A stretch of 64,000 nucleotides of DNA from an uncultured Opitutia bacterium (GTDB lineage: Bacteria > Verrucomicrobiota > Verrucomicrobiia > Opitutales > Opitutaceae): contig CAIKHO010000030.1 of NCBI GenBank assembly GCA_903827245.1, forward strand, positions 62,001-126,000, given 5' to 3'. Position 1 is the stretch's first letter; each line of letters starts with the position of its first letter. The notes below the pieces were generated by a model that was not told where the DNA came from, did not search any database, and was given only the letters and a program-made list of their open reading frames with translations. A program made the translations under genes and the position numbers. Below, in pieces: positions 56,918-64,000 of this stretch.

Positions 56918-59809
56918 ATGAATATCCGTTTCAAACCCCGGTATCCCTTTGTCGTGACACTCGCCCTTTCGGCCGCCGCGTCGCTCTCCGCCGCCCAGGC
57001 TTGGCGGGAAATCACCATGCCGACAGTCGCCGAGGCCGCCGCCGCGTTTCCCCAGCCGCCCACGGAGTTCAGCGCCATTCACTGGGCCATCTGGGGCGGC
57101 CCCCAGACCAAGGAGCGCATCATCGCCGACATCGAGCACGCCCATGCCAACGGCGTCGGCGTCTACATGATCGACAACTCCCAGCGCGTGCAGCCGAAGT
57201 ACCTCTCCCCGGAGTACATGGACCTCGTGAAGACCGTCGTCCAGGAGTGCAAGAAACGAGGCATGAAAGTCTGGATCGAGGGCGACTGCGGCTATCCCGA
57301 CGGTTTCGCCGGCGGCCTGATCACTCGCGACTATCCGCAACTCGGCATGCAGGGCATCCTCGCCGACGCGCACAGCACCGTCCCCGCCGGCCAGACCCTC
57401 GATCTTCCCTTGCCCGCCGATACCCTCGGCATCCTGGCCTACGCTCGTCCCGAAGCCGGAGCACCGCCGGCCGACGCGGCCGCACCGTCAGTGAAGGAGT
57501 TTCCGCTGCCGGCCGACAATATTTTCAAGTACACGGCGCCGCGGGGTGGCGCCGGTGAGCTGACCGTCCAGTTGCCCAACGCCGAGGTGCGCTACAACGT
57601 CACCGTCGGCGAGCCGTTCAGCATCCCCGTGCCCGCTGGCACGAAACGCATCTTTCTCACCGCGGCCGCCGCGGGCGGCGGCCGCGGCCGGGGTGGTCGC
57701 GGCGCTGGCGGCGCGCCCGAGGGCACCACGGTGCCGCTGCCGGCCGACGGGCATCTCAAGTGGACCGCGCCCGCCGGCACGGGATCATGGGAGATTGCCT
57801 TCATCCGCCATGCCTACCGCACTTCGCCCACGCGCAATGACAACGGCGACGACGGTGGCGCCACCAAGGACACGCTCTTCACGCTCATCGACTATCTCGA
57901 TCCCGTCGCCACCGACACCTACCTGAAGGTGATCTACGGCGCCTACGAGCAGGCCGTCGGCGAGGAGTTCGGCAAGACCATCCTCGGCTTCCGCGCCGAC
58001 GAGACCGACTACTCCGGCGTCACGCCTTGGACGCCCAAGCTGCTCGAGACCTTCCAGGCGATGAAGGGCTACGATCTGAAACCCTACATCCCCCTGATCT
58101 TCGGCGGCCATCTGACGCCCGAGGCGCTGCGCGCCAAGGCCGACTATGCGGACGTGTGGAGCCGCATGTTCCGCGACAACTTCTACCGGCACATGGGTGA
58201 ATGGTGCACGTCGCGCAACATGGAGTTCATGATCCACCTCAACCATGAGGAGACGATGATGTCGCTGGTCGGCAGCGAGGGCTCCTTCTGGCGCGACATG
58301 CGCTACACCGGCGTGCCCGGCATCGACAATCTCAACCAGATCGGCCCGGGCATCACCGCGGACTTCCCGAAGCTCGCCGCCTCGGCCGCGCACATCGACG
58401 GGCATCCCCTCGCGTGGGAGGAGTCCGGCGGCAGCCCCAGCCAGACGGGAAAGTTCACCACCGACTACCACCTCGTCCGCGGCGTCAATTACCTGAACAT
58501 CCGCGGCCTCAATGGCGCGCCGCCCGCGGCCGGCGCGACCCTGCTCGACCTGCCTTCCACCATGGGTCACTACGTCAGCCGCGCCCAGTACCTGCTGGCC
58601 GTCGGCCGGCCGGCCGCGCAGGTCGCACTGCTCCACCCGACCGACAGCATGTGGTATGGCGACCGTGACGCGGACACCGACACCGTGAGCATCGTGACGC
58701 AGTTGCTCGAGCATCAGATCGACTTCGATCACATCGACGCGGAATCGTTGATCACAGACTGCACGTTCGCGAACGGCGGCCTGAGGAATCTTAGCGGACA
58801 GGTCTACCACGCCGTGATCGTCCCGACTTCCACCGTGATCCAGCAGGCCGTGCTGGCCCGGCTGAGGGAATTTGCCCGCGGTGGCGGCAAGGTCGTCTTT
58901 GTCGGCCGGACGCCGACGATGGTAATGGACCGTAATTTCCTGCAGGTCGCGGACGGCGCGCCAGACCTGGGCTTTGCGACGCTCGAGCCAACCCCCAGGA
59001 TCACCGCGCGCGTCGTCGCGGCGCTGCCCGCGCCCGACGTCAAGCTCGACGCCGTCGCACCGGCAATTAAGTACAACCACCGTTCGTACAAGGACGGCGA
59101 GGTATATTTCTTCTTCAACGAATCCAAGGAAACTCTGGCCCGCACCGCGACGATTGCTGGCCAGGGTCAGGTTCAGGTGTGGGACGCGACCACCGGGACC
59201 ATCCACCCGCTGGCCGGCGTGGCGCGTGCCACGGGCAGCGTGGTGGTGCCCCTGAATCTTGCGCCGCAGGAAGCGCGTTTCATCGTGATCGGCGCCCTCC
59301 CGGCGAGTGCCGGCGACCCGGTGCCGAGCGTCTCCACCGGCCAGCCTGTCGCCAGTCTCGACGGGGACTGGTCGGTGACGCTGGGTGAAAAGCAACTGAC
59401 CGCGCCGCTCAAACCGTGGGACGAGATGGGCGTCACGGCATTCGCCGGCACGGCCGTGTACAAGCGGGACTTCACCTCGGACGCGGCTCCGCAGGGGAAG
59501 CACGTCTATCTCGACCTGGGCAATGTCCATGAACTCGCCCGCGTCCGCCTGAATGGCGAGGAATTCGCCGCGAGTCCCTGGCCGCCGTACCTCTGGGATG
59601 TGACCGCTGCCATCAAGAGCGGCGCGAACACGCTCGAAGTTCAGGTGCAGCCCGCTCCACCCGCCGCGGCACGCGGCCGGGCGATGGGGCCTCCCGGCGC
59701 TCCCGCCGGCGTTCCTCCCGGAGGCTTCGGGCCCCCGCCGCCAGCGACTCCCGCCCCAGCCGCCACCGGCTCGGGCCTGCTCGGTCCGGTGCGTATCGTG
59801 GCGCAATAA
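56918..59809 (+). CDS. GH106-like alpha-L-rhamnosidase, exported
   Basis: This is a 963-residue exported glycosidase. It has a signal peptide (about 1-29, FVVTLALSAAASLSAAQA) and a TIM-barrel-like catalytic part (about 35-700; words SAIHWAIWGGPQTKERIIAD, GFRADETDYSGVTPWTP, MIHLNHEETMMS, LAWEESGGSPSQTG). The C-terminal beta-sandwich (about 830-935) has AVYKRDFTSD and LGNVHELARVRLNGEE. It fits the GH106/rhamnogalacturonan-acting family. A Gly/Arg-rich insert lies at about 253-270 (GGGRGRGGRGAGGAPEG), and the C-terminus is Pro/Ala/Gly-rich. With the two genes downstream it suggests rhamnose removal from pectin. Confidence 0.75.
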   Translation: MNIRFKPRYPFVVTLALSAAASLSAAQAWREITMPTVAEAAAAFPQPPTEFSAIHWAIWGGPQTKERIIADIEHAHANGVGVYMIDNSQRVQPKYLSPEYMDLVKTVVQECKKRGMKVWIEGDCGYPDGFAGGLITRDYPQLGMQGILADAHSTVPAGQTLDLPLPADTLGILAYARPEAGAPPADAAAPSVKEFPLPADNIFKYTAPRGGAGELTVQLPNAEVRYNVTVGEPFSIPVPAGTKRIFLTAAAAGGGRGRGGRGAGGAPEGTTVPLPADGHLKWTAPAGTGSWEIAFIRHAYRTSPTRNDNGDDGGATKDTLFTLIDYLDPVATDTYLKVIYGAYEQAVGEEFGKTILGFRADETDYSGVTPWTPKLLETFQAMKGYDLKPYIPLIFGGHLTPEALRAKADYADVWSRMFRDNFYRHMGEWCTSRNMEFMIHLNHEETMMSLVGSEGSFWRDMRYTGVPGIDNLNQIGPGITADFPKLAASAAHIDGHPLAWEESGGSPSQTGKFTTDYHLVRGVNYLNIRGLNGAPPAAGATLLDLPSTMGHYVSRAQYLLAVGRPAAQVALLHPTDSMWYGDRDADTDTVSIVTQLLEHQIDFDHIDAESLITDCTFANGGLRNLSGQVYHAVIVPTSTVIQQAVLARLREFARGGGKVVFVGRTPTMVMDRNFLQVADGAPDLGFATLEPTPRITARVVAALPAPDVKLDAVAPAIKYNHRSYKDGEVYFFFNESKETLARTATIAGQGQVQVWDATTGTIHPLAGVARATGSVVVPLNLAPQEARFIVIGALPASAGDPVPSVSTGQPVASLDGDWSVTLGEKQLTAPLKPWDEMGVTAFAGTAVYKRDFTSDAAPQGKHVYLDLGNVHELARVRLNGEEFAASPWPPYLWDVTAAIKSGANTLEVQVQPAPPAAARGRAMGPPGAPAGVPPGGFGPPPPATPAPAATGSGLLGPVRIVAQ

Positions 59810-60178
59810 ACGTTACACACGTATGGTGGGCCAGTTTGAGATTCTTCGTAGGCCGCGAGTTTGCTCGCGCCCTCAGAGCGCCTGCGAGAAGGCGGCCTAC
59901 CATGGAATACCGCTCGACGACCTGACGCAGCATCAACCGAAGGCCCGAGCCTTGAGCGAACCCTGAGTCTTCGTCCCTCGGTGGTGAAAAATCCGGATCA
60001 AAAACCGGATTAACCACGGAGACACAGAGGGACGAAGGCCGGACGCAATTTGGTGGGCAACTTCCCCACATGCCGCCCGTCTGGCCTCGGCTGACCCAAT
60101 CCTTCTGCCCCTGTTAATCCCGCCCCATCTATAACCGACCCTCTCGGTTCAAGCCTTTCCGTCGTTCGCGCTGCCCCC
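59810..60178. other. Spacer with two palindromic elements upstream of the propeller gene
   Basis: At 59848-59900 GTAGGCCGC on the left and GCGGCCTAC on the right are a perfect 9-bp pair, with a GCGAG/CTCGC hairpin inside. At 59969-60037 CTTCGTCCCTC pairs with GAGGGACGAAG over 11 bp, with ATCCGG/CCGGAT and the word AACCACGGAGACACAGAGG inside. No gene or clear promoter is seen in the 369 bp. Confidence 0.65.
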
Positions 60179-61954
60179 ATGAAGACATTCCTGATTGCAC
60201 TGGCTTTGGTCTCTTTCCTGCCCGCCATGTCGCGCGCCGCCGCGCCCGTGCGCTCGGGCATCGTGGTCCTCGATGCCACCTCGTTTTTGGGCGAACTGCC
60301 CGATGGCGACACCGCGCAAAACGGCCCGCCGCGCACCGGCGGGGGCGGACGCCGCGGGGCGGCTCCGGCGACGGCCGCCGCGCGTCCGGTCCCGACCTTC
60401 ACGTTTGAGAACTTCGCCATCAATCTCACCGCGCCGACTCCGTTCTCCGCCAAGGCCGACATTCCGCAGGCCGGCACGTGGTATCTCTATGTGCGGTCGC
60501 GCAGCGCCACGGAAGGGAGTTCCTTCAAGGTTTCCGTCGGCGGCAAACCCAGCCCCGAAACCTTCGGCGCGGCCCCTGCCGGCGCGTTCCAGTCCGGCGG
60601 GAGCTTCACTCTTCCCGCCGGCCCGCTCAAGGTCACGCTCACCGACATCCATCCCGGCAGCGCGTTCGACGTCCTGCTGCTGTCGACCAAGCCCGATCTC
60701 AAGGAATCCGATCTGGACCCGCTGCAATATCCCGACGACATCGTCCTCCTGAAGGAATACCCGCTGCCCGTCGTCATCGACGGCGTGAAATTTGGCGACC
60801 TCAACGGCGACGGCAAAACCGACCTCGTCGTCCTGACGCCCAACTACTCGACCTACGCCTACGACAACAGCGGCAAGGAGCTCTGGCACTACGACGCCCC
60901 GGTCGCCGGCACCGCCGAGCGTTCCCAGTTCGAGGCTCCCGGCAACGTCTGGGACTTCGACCATGACGGCAAGGCCGAGGTCATCGCCTGGCGGATGATC
61001 GACGGGAAGGAATACCTCGTGATGTACGAGGGCGCCACCGGGGAAATTAAGTACAAGATCGAATGGCCCACGCCGGCGCTGCCGCACGTGTACAACAATT
61101 TCCGCACCGCCATCGCCAAGCTTCATCCCGGGTATCCCGACAGCCTGATTGTCTACACCGACTCCGGCGGCACCGTTTCGATCAATGCCTACGGCCCGAC
61201 CCTCAACCTGCTCTGGTCCTACAGCCATCCGCGCCTCAAGGACTACCACGGCCATTACATTTATCCCGTCGACATCAACGGCGACGGCCTTGACGAGGTC
61301 TACGTCGCCCACGTGATGCTCGACCACAACGGTCACGAGCTCTGGAACAACTACGCGGAATTTCCCGACAACCACGATCACATCGACTCCGCCCGCGTTC
61401 TCGACCTGAACGGCGACGGCAAGCTCGAACTCATCACCGGCCAGTCCGACGTCGGCACCGTGATGTACGACGCGGTCACCGGCAAACTCCTCTGGCAGCG
61501 CTTCGCCAACCACAACCAGAAGATCGAGGCCGGTTACTACCGCGCCGACATCCCCGGCCAGGTGGTGGTCGCCAGCTCCCGCTTTTATGTCGGCGGCCTC
61601 GGCGCCCTGCTTCGCTGGTACGATCCCAAGGGCAACCGCATCGACATCTGGCCGCACAACCCCATTCCCGGCAACCCGAACTTCGTGAAGGGCGACTTCA
61701 AGGGTGACGGCAAGAACGCGCTTTTCTGGCAGCGCTTCCGCATCGAGCCCGACGGCACCGGCACGATCGCCTTCCCCGACGAGGCCTTCCACATGTTCGA
61801 CTTCATGGGCATCGGCACCGACCAGGTCATCACCGTCAGCCGCAATGGCCTGGTCCGGATCTACGGCTACAAGAACGCCAAGCCCAACCCCACCGCCGCC
61901 AAAAGCGACCCAGTCTACCGCGCCCACTCCATCTCGAACCACACGCATTATTGA
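60179..61954 (+). CDS. Exported FG-GAP beta-propeller, PL11-like rhamnogalacturonan lyase-related
   Basis: This is a 591-residue exported protein with a signal peptide (about 1-21), a Gly/Arg/Ala-rich segment (about 50-68, GPPRTGGGGRRGAAPATAA), a beta-sandwich (about 75-175) and an FG-GAP/VCBS beta-propeller (about 195-575). Calcium-loop words occur in series: DLNGDGKTDLVVL, DFDHDGKAEVIAW, DINGDGLDEVYVA, DLNGDGKLELITG and DFKGDGKNALFW. Propellers of this kind form rhamnogalacturonan lyases of family PL11. Catalytic identity is not certain, so I call it PL11-like. It is the middle gene of the pectin module. Confidence 0.72.
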   Translation: MKTFLIALALVSFLPAMSRAAAPVRSGIVVLDATSFLGELPDGDTAQNGPPRTGGGGRRGAAPATAAARPVPTFTFENFAINLTAPTPFSAKADIPQAGTWYLYVRSRSATEGSSFKVSVGGKPSPETFGAAPAGAFQSGGSFTLPAGPLKVTLTDIHPGSAFDVLLLSTKPDLKESDLDPLQYPDDIVLLKEYPLPVVIDGVKFGDLNGDGKTDLVVLTPNYSTYAYDNSGKELWHYDAPVAGTAERSQFEAPGNVWDFDHDGKAEVIAWRMIDGKEYLVMYEGATGEIKYKIEWPTPALPHVYNNFRTAIAKLHPGYPDSLIVYTDSGGTVSINAYGPTLNLLWSYSHPRLKDYHGHYIYPVDINGDGLDEVYVAHVMLDHNGHELWNNYAEFPDNHDHIDSARVLDLNGDGKLELITGQSDVGTVMYDAVTGKLLWQRFANHNQKIEAGYYRADIPGQVVVASSRFYVGGLGALLRWYDPKGNRIDIWPHNPIPGNPNFVKGDFKGDGKNALFWQRFRIEPDGTGTIAFPDEAFHMFDFMGIGTDQVITVSRNGLVRIYGYKNAKPNPTAAKSDPVYRAHSISNHTHY

Positions 61955-61956
61955 AT

Positions 61957-62062
61957 CGAGCGACACACCCCGTCGCTTCGCGCCACCCCTCTTCCTAGAG
62001 GGGAGCCGAGCCAGATCCCCTCTAAAAAGAGGGGTGCCCAACGGGCGGGGTGTGTCGGCTCG
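61957..62062. repeat. CGAGCGACACACCCCG inverted-ended element with two CCCCTCT hairpins
   Basis: The element starts 3 bp after the propeller gene stop. The left end CGAGCGACACACCCCG and the right end, reversed (CGAGCCGACACACCCCG), are inverted. Two perfect inner hairpins occur: CCCCTCT-TCCT-AGAGGGG and CCCCTCT-AAAA-AGAGGGG. It lies within the 152-bp gap before the CE12-type domain gene and could end the upstream transcript or protect its 3' end. Confidence 0.8.
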
Positions 62063-62106
62063 ACGATCCGCTCCCAGCGAAAACCGGACGAACCACCCAA
62101 TTCACC

Positions 62107-62703
62107 ATGACCCCCGACATTCCCACATCCAATGACCCGCTCACCGCCCCGAGCCCGTCGTCGATCCGTTCTTCCTTCTTCGCAATTCGTACTTCATTCG
62201 CCCTTCTGGGCACCTCCCTGCTCCTTTCCGCCGCCGCCTTCGCCGGCGTCTTCTACCCCGACGGCGCCACGACGATGCACTTCGCCTTCGAGGGCAGCCC
62301 GAACGGCGACCGCCCGATCGTCCGGCCTCCGGCGTTTTATCATGCCGACGACGGCTTCGGTTTCGTCAATTCATCTGGATTGATCGGCACCAACCTCGGC
62401 GTCACCGCGCCAAAATATTTCCGCTTCGACGTCAACTTGCCCGCCGGCACCTACGACGTCTCCGTCACGCTGGGTGGCACGCAGGAGGAATCGGTCACCA
62501 GCATCAAGGCCGAGAACCAGCCGACGTCCGCACAGGACGTCCACGCCGCCCGCGGACAAACCGCCGTGAAATCCTTCACCGTGACCGTCAAGCATGGTCC
62601 CGCCGGCGACAACTCCCTCGAGGGCGACGCCTGCCTGAACCTCGAATTCTCCGGCACGAACCCGTCCATGATGAAGCTCGACATCAAGCCGAGCGCGAAG
62701 TGA
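62107..62703 (+). CDS. Stand-alone N-terminal domain of CE12-type rhamnogalacturonan acetylesterase
   Basis: This is a 198-residue exported protein. It has a signal peptide (about 20-50, ISFFAI-like region with SFALLGTSLLLSAAAFAG) and one galactose-binding-like beta-sandwich (about 53-198; words TTMHFAFEGSPNGDRPIV, FYHADDGFGFV, FRFDVNLPAGTYDVSVTLGG, ARGQTAVKSFTVTV). This matches the N-terminal domain of CE12 acetylesterases. The SGNH catalytic domain (GDST motif) expected next is absent: the frame stops after KLDIKPSAK. Either a truncated gene or a stand-alone binding domain. A repeat element begins 13 bp after its stop. Confidence 0.7.
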   Translation: MTPDIPTSNDPLTAPSPSSIRSSFFAIRTSFALLGTSLLLSAAAFAGVFYPDGATTMHFAFEGSPNGDRPIVRPPAFYHADDGFGFVNSSGLIGTNLGVTAPKYFRFDVNLPAGTYDVSVTLGGTQEESVTSIKAENQPTSAQDVHAARGQTAVKSFTVTVKHGPAGDNSLEGDACLNLEFSGTNPSMMKLDIKPSAK

Positions 62704-62715
62704 TCGGCAGCCATC

Positions 62716-62834
62716 GGTGGAGCGCGTTGACCCCAACGCGCTGAAAACCTCCGTCCGCACTTGGCCGACGACGAAGCCAAACTCCTTCGCCAGGCTCAGC
62801 GCAAGCAAAGCATTGGGGTCAATGCGTTCCACCC
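62716..62834. repeat. GGTGGAGCGCGTTGACCCC inverted-ended element
   Basis: Left end GGTGGAGCGCGTTGACCCCA, itself a hairpin with AACGCGCT. Right end, reversed: GGTGGAACGCATTGACCCCA. The middle (62743-62808) is not palindromic. It is a member of the family also at 20849-20880 and 51431-51504. It starts 13 bp past the CE12-type stop and is followed at 62835-62858 by a GTAGGGGCGTCGTCGG palindrome. Confidence 0.8.
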
Positions 62835-62858
62835 GTAGGGGCGTCGTCGGGCGACGCC
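62835..62858. repeat. GTAGGGGCG palindrome
   Basis: GGCGTCG (62840-62846) and CGACGCC (62852-62858) form a 7-bp stem with loop TCGGG, after the lead word GTAGGG. It abuts the right end of the previous repeat directly, so two families sit side by side within the leader of the alcohol dehydrogenase gene. Confidence 0.8.
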
Positions 62859-62935
62859 GCTGCCATCGTATTTCCCTTCGCAAGTTGCAGTTCCCGCGAA
62901 GCTGCCAACGTTGGGCTCCAATCCGATCCCCTCCC

Positions 62936-63997
62936 ATGACCAAACCCATTTGCTATTCCACCAAGGCTTTCTCCACCGCCAGCGCCACTTCCCCGCTCGG
63001 CGCGACCAACATTGAGCGCCGCAACCCGACCGCCAGCGACGTCCAGATCAAGATCCTCTACTGCGGCGTCTGCCATTCCGACCTGCACTTCGCGCGCAAC
63101 GAGTGGGGCTTCACGCAGTATCCGGCCGTGCCCGGCCATGAGATCGTCGGGCGCGTGACCGCCGTCGGGAGCGGGGTCACTAAGTTCAAGGTCGGCGACA
63201 CGGTGGGCGTCGGCTGCCTCGTCGACTCCTGCCGCACGTGCCCGAACTGTCGCGCCGGCTTCGAGCAATTCTGCGACAGCGGCATGGTCGGAACCTACGG
63301 CGGCATGGACAAGCATCTCGGCACGCCGACGCTCGGCGGCTATTCGCAGAGCATCGTGGTGACGGAGGACTTCGTGCTCCGGATGCCCGCCAACCTCGAT
63401 CCCGCGGCCGCCGCTCCGCTGCTCTGTGCGGGCATCACCACCTATTCCCCCCTGCGCCACTGGAAGGTCGGCCCCGGGCAGAAGGTCGGCATCGTCGGCC
63501 TGGGCGGCCTCGGGCACATGGGCGTCAAGTTCGCCAAGGCGTTCGGTGCCCACGTCGTGCTGTTCACCACGTCGCCCGGCAAGATCGCGGACGGCAAGCG
63601 CCTCGGCGCCCACGAGGTGGTCGTCTCCACGGACGAGGCCCAGATGCAGGCCCAGGCCGGCAGCTTCGATTTCATCCTCGATGCCGTGTCCGCCAGCCAC
63701 GACCTCAACGCCTACCTCAACCTTTTGAAGCGCGACGGAAACCTGGTGCTGGTCGGCGCGCCCGAAAAGCCCCTGCCCGTGGCGGCGTTCCCGCTCCTGA
63801 TGCGCCGCCGCTCCCTCTCCGGTTCGCTGATCGGCGGACTGCCCGAGACGCAGGAGATGCTGGATTTCTGCGGCACCCACAACATCACCAGTGACATCGA
63901 GATGATCCGGATGGACCAGATCAACGGCGCCTACGAACGCATGCTGAAGAGCGACGTGAAATACCGCTTCGTGATCGACATGGCCTCGCTCGCCTGA
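62936..63997 (+). CDS. Zinc-dependent NAD(P) alcohol dehydrogenase (YahK/CAD type)
   Basis: This is a 353-residue medium-chain dehydrogenase. The catalytic zinc region is LYCGVCHSDLHFARNEWG, then VPGHEIVGRV. The structural zinc cysteines are in CRTCPNCRAGFEQFC, and the cofactor motif is VGIVGLGGLGHMGVKFAKAFG. It resembles YahK and cinnamyl-alcohol dehydrogenases that reduce aldehydes with NADPH. The start MTKPICYSTKAFS begins at the family N-terminus; the open frame continues upstream through a repeat. It ends 3 bp before the right edge. A link to the pectin genes is possible but not shown. Confidence 0.87.
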   Translation: MTKPICYSTKAFSTASATSPLGATNIERRNPTASDVQIKILYCGVCHSDLHFARNEWGFTQYPAVPGHEIVGRVTAVGSGVTKFKVGDTVGVGCLVDSCRTCPNCRAGFEQFCDSGMVGTYGGMDKHLGTPTLGGYSQSIVVTEDFVLRMPANLDPAAAAPLLCAGITTYSPLRHWKVGPGQKVGIVGLGGLGHMGVKFAKAFGAHVVLFTTSPGKIADGKRLGAHEVVVSTDEAQMQAQAGSFDFILDAVSASHDLNAYLNLLKRDGNLVLVGAPEKPLPVAAFPLLMRRRSLSGSLIGGLPETQEMLDFCGTHNITSDIEMIRMDQINGAYERMLKSDVKYRFVIDMASLA

Positions 63998-64000
63998 GGC

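Noticed and set aside
57785-62041. Long minus-strand open frames opposite the GH106-like and propeller genes
   Set aside because: Same cause: third-position GC bias keeps the complementary frame open. No start context, motif or conserved composition supports a protein.

Overview
The window looks like a chromosomal segment of a high-GC Gram-negative bacterium of the Verrucomicrobiota, most likely an Opitutaceae relative (Opitutus/Lacunisphaera type). This is an inference. It rests on the outer-membrane genes bamA, skp/ompH and lpxD, the GatCAB amidotransferase, the paired DUF1592/DUF1552 secreted proteins typical of the Planctomycetes-Verrucomicrobia group, an ExbB-ExbD-ExbD-TonB-TPR operon, and starts that mostly lack a clear Shine-Dalgarno sequence.

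Left third (1-32400), mostly housekeeping. On the minus strand a run of closely spaced genes reads folP-folB-folK-pabB-pabC (folate), then rpmI-rplT-pheS-pheT (translation), then gatC-gatA-gatB. tRNA-Lys(CTT), tRNA-Thr(TGT) and tRNA-Gln(CTG) follow, and then a seven-gene plus-strand operon (11692-16569). It encodes an ExbB proton channel, two ExbD proteins, a TonB, a TPR protein and two membrane-anchored coiled-coil proteins, and it ends in a strong terminator. An aldo/keto reductase, a zinc alcohol dehydrogenase, tRNA-Pro(CGG), an HTH-metallo-beta-lactamase fusion and pyrE come next. A minus-strand block then holds htrA, prs, lpxD, skp, bamA, dnaB, rplI, ssb, rpsF, pth and rplY.

Right half (32400-64000), accessory and export-rich. 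There is a coupled secreted operon (DUF1592 cytochrome-like protein, DUF1552 Tat protein, ankyrin protein, bicupin), then a Tat amidohydrolase, a secreted alpha/beta hydrolase and a second, orphan TonB. After a methyltransferase, a lipoprotein and an unrecognised exported protein comes a tightly packed minus-strand operon of a GH63-like glycosidase, two paralogous amidohydrolases and a Rieske protein. Next are an ECF sigma factor carrying a membrane-spanning C-terminal extension, a DUF1080 protein, an ABC exporter and a small membrane protein. The last segment looks like a rhamnogalacturonan (pectin) module: a NIPSNAP protein, a GH106-like rhamnosidase, a PL11-like beta-propeller protein and a stand-alone CE12-type N-terminal domain. 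A zinc alcohol dehydrogenase follows. TonB/ExbBD would energise uptake of the oligosaccharides released outside the cell.

The intergenic DNA is unusual. Nearly every accessory gap holds one or more palindromic or inverted-ended elements of about 25-310 bp. They fall into at least ten recurring families, often start within 20 bp of a stop codon, are sometimes nested in one another, and in one case form part of a reading frame. These elements, the sigma-membrane fusion, the GH63/amidohydrolase/Rieske operon and the TonB operon with paired coiled-coil proteins are the items I consider most worth study.
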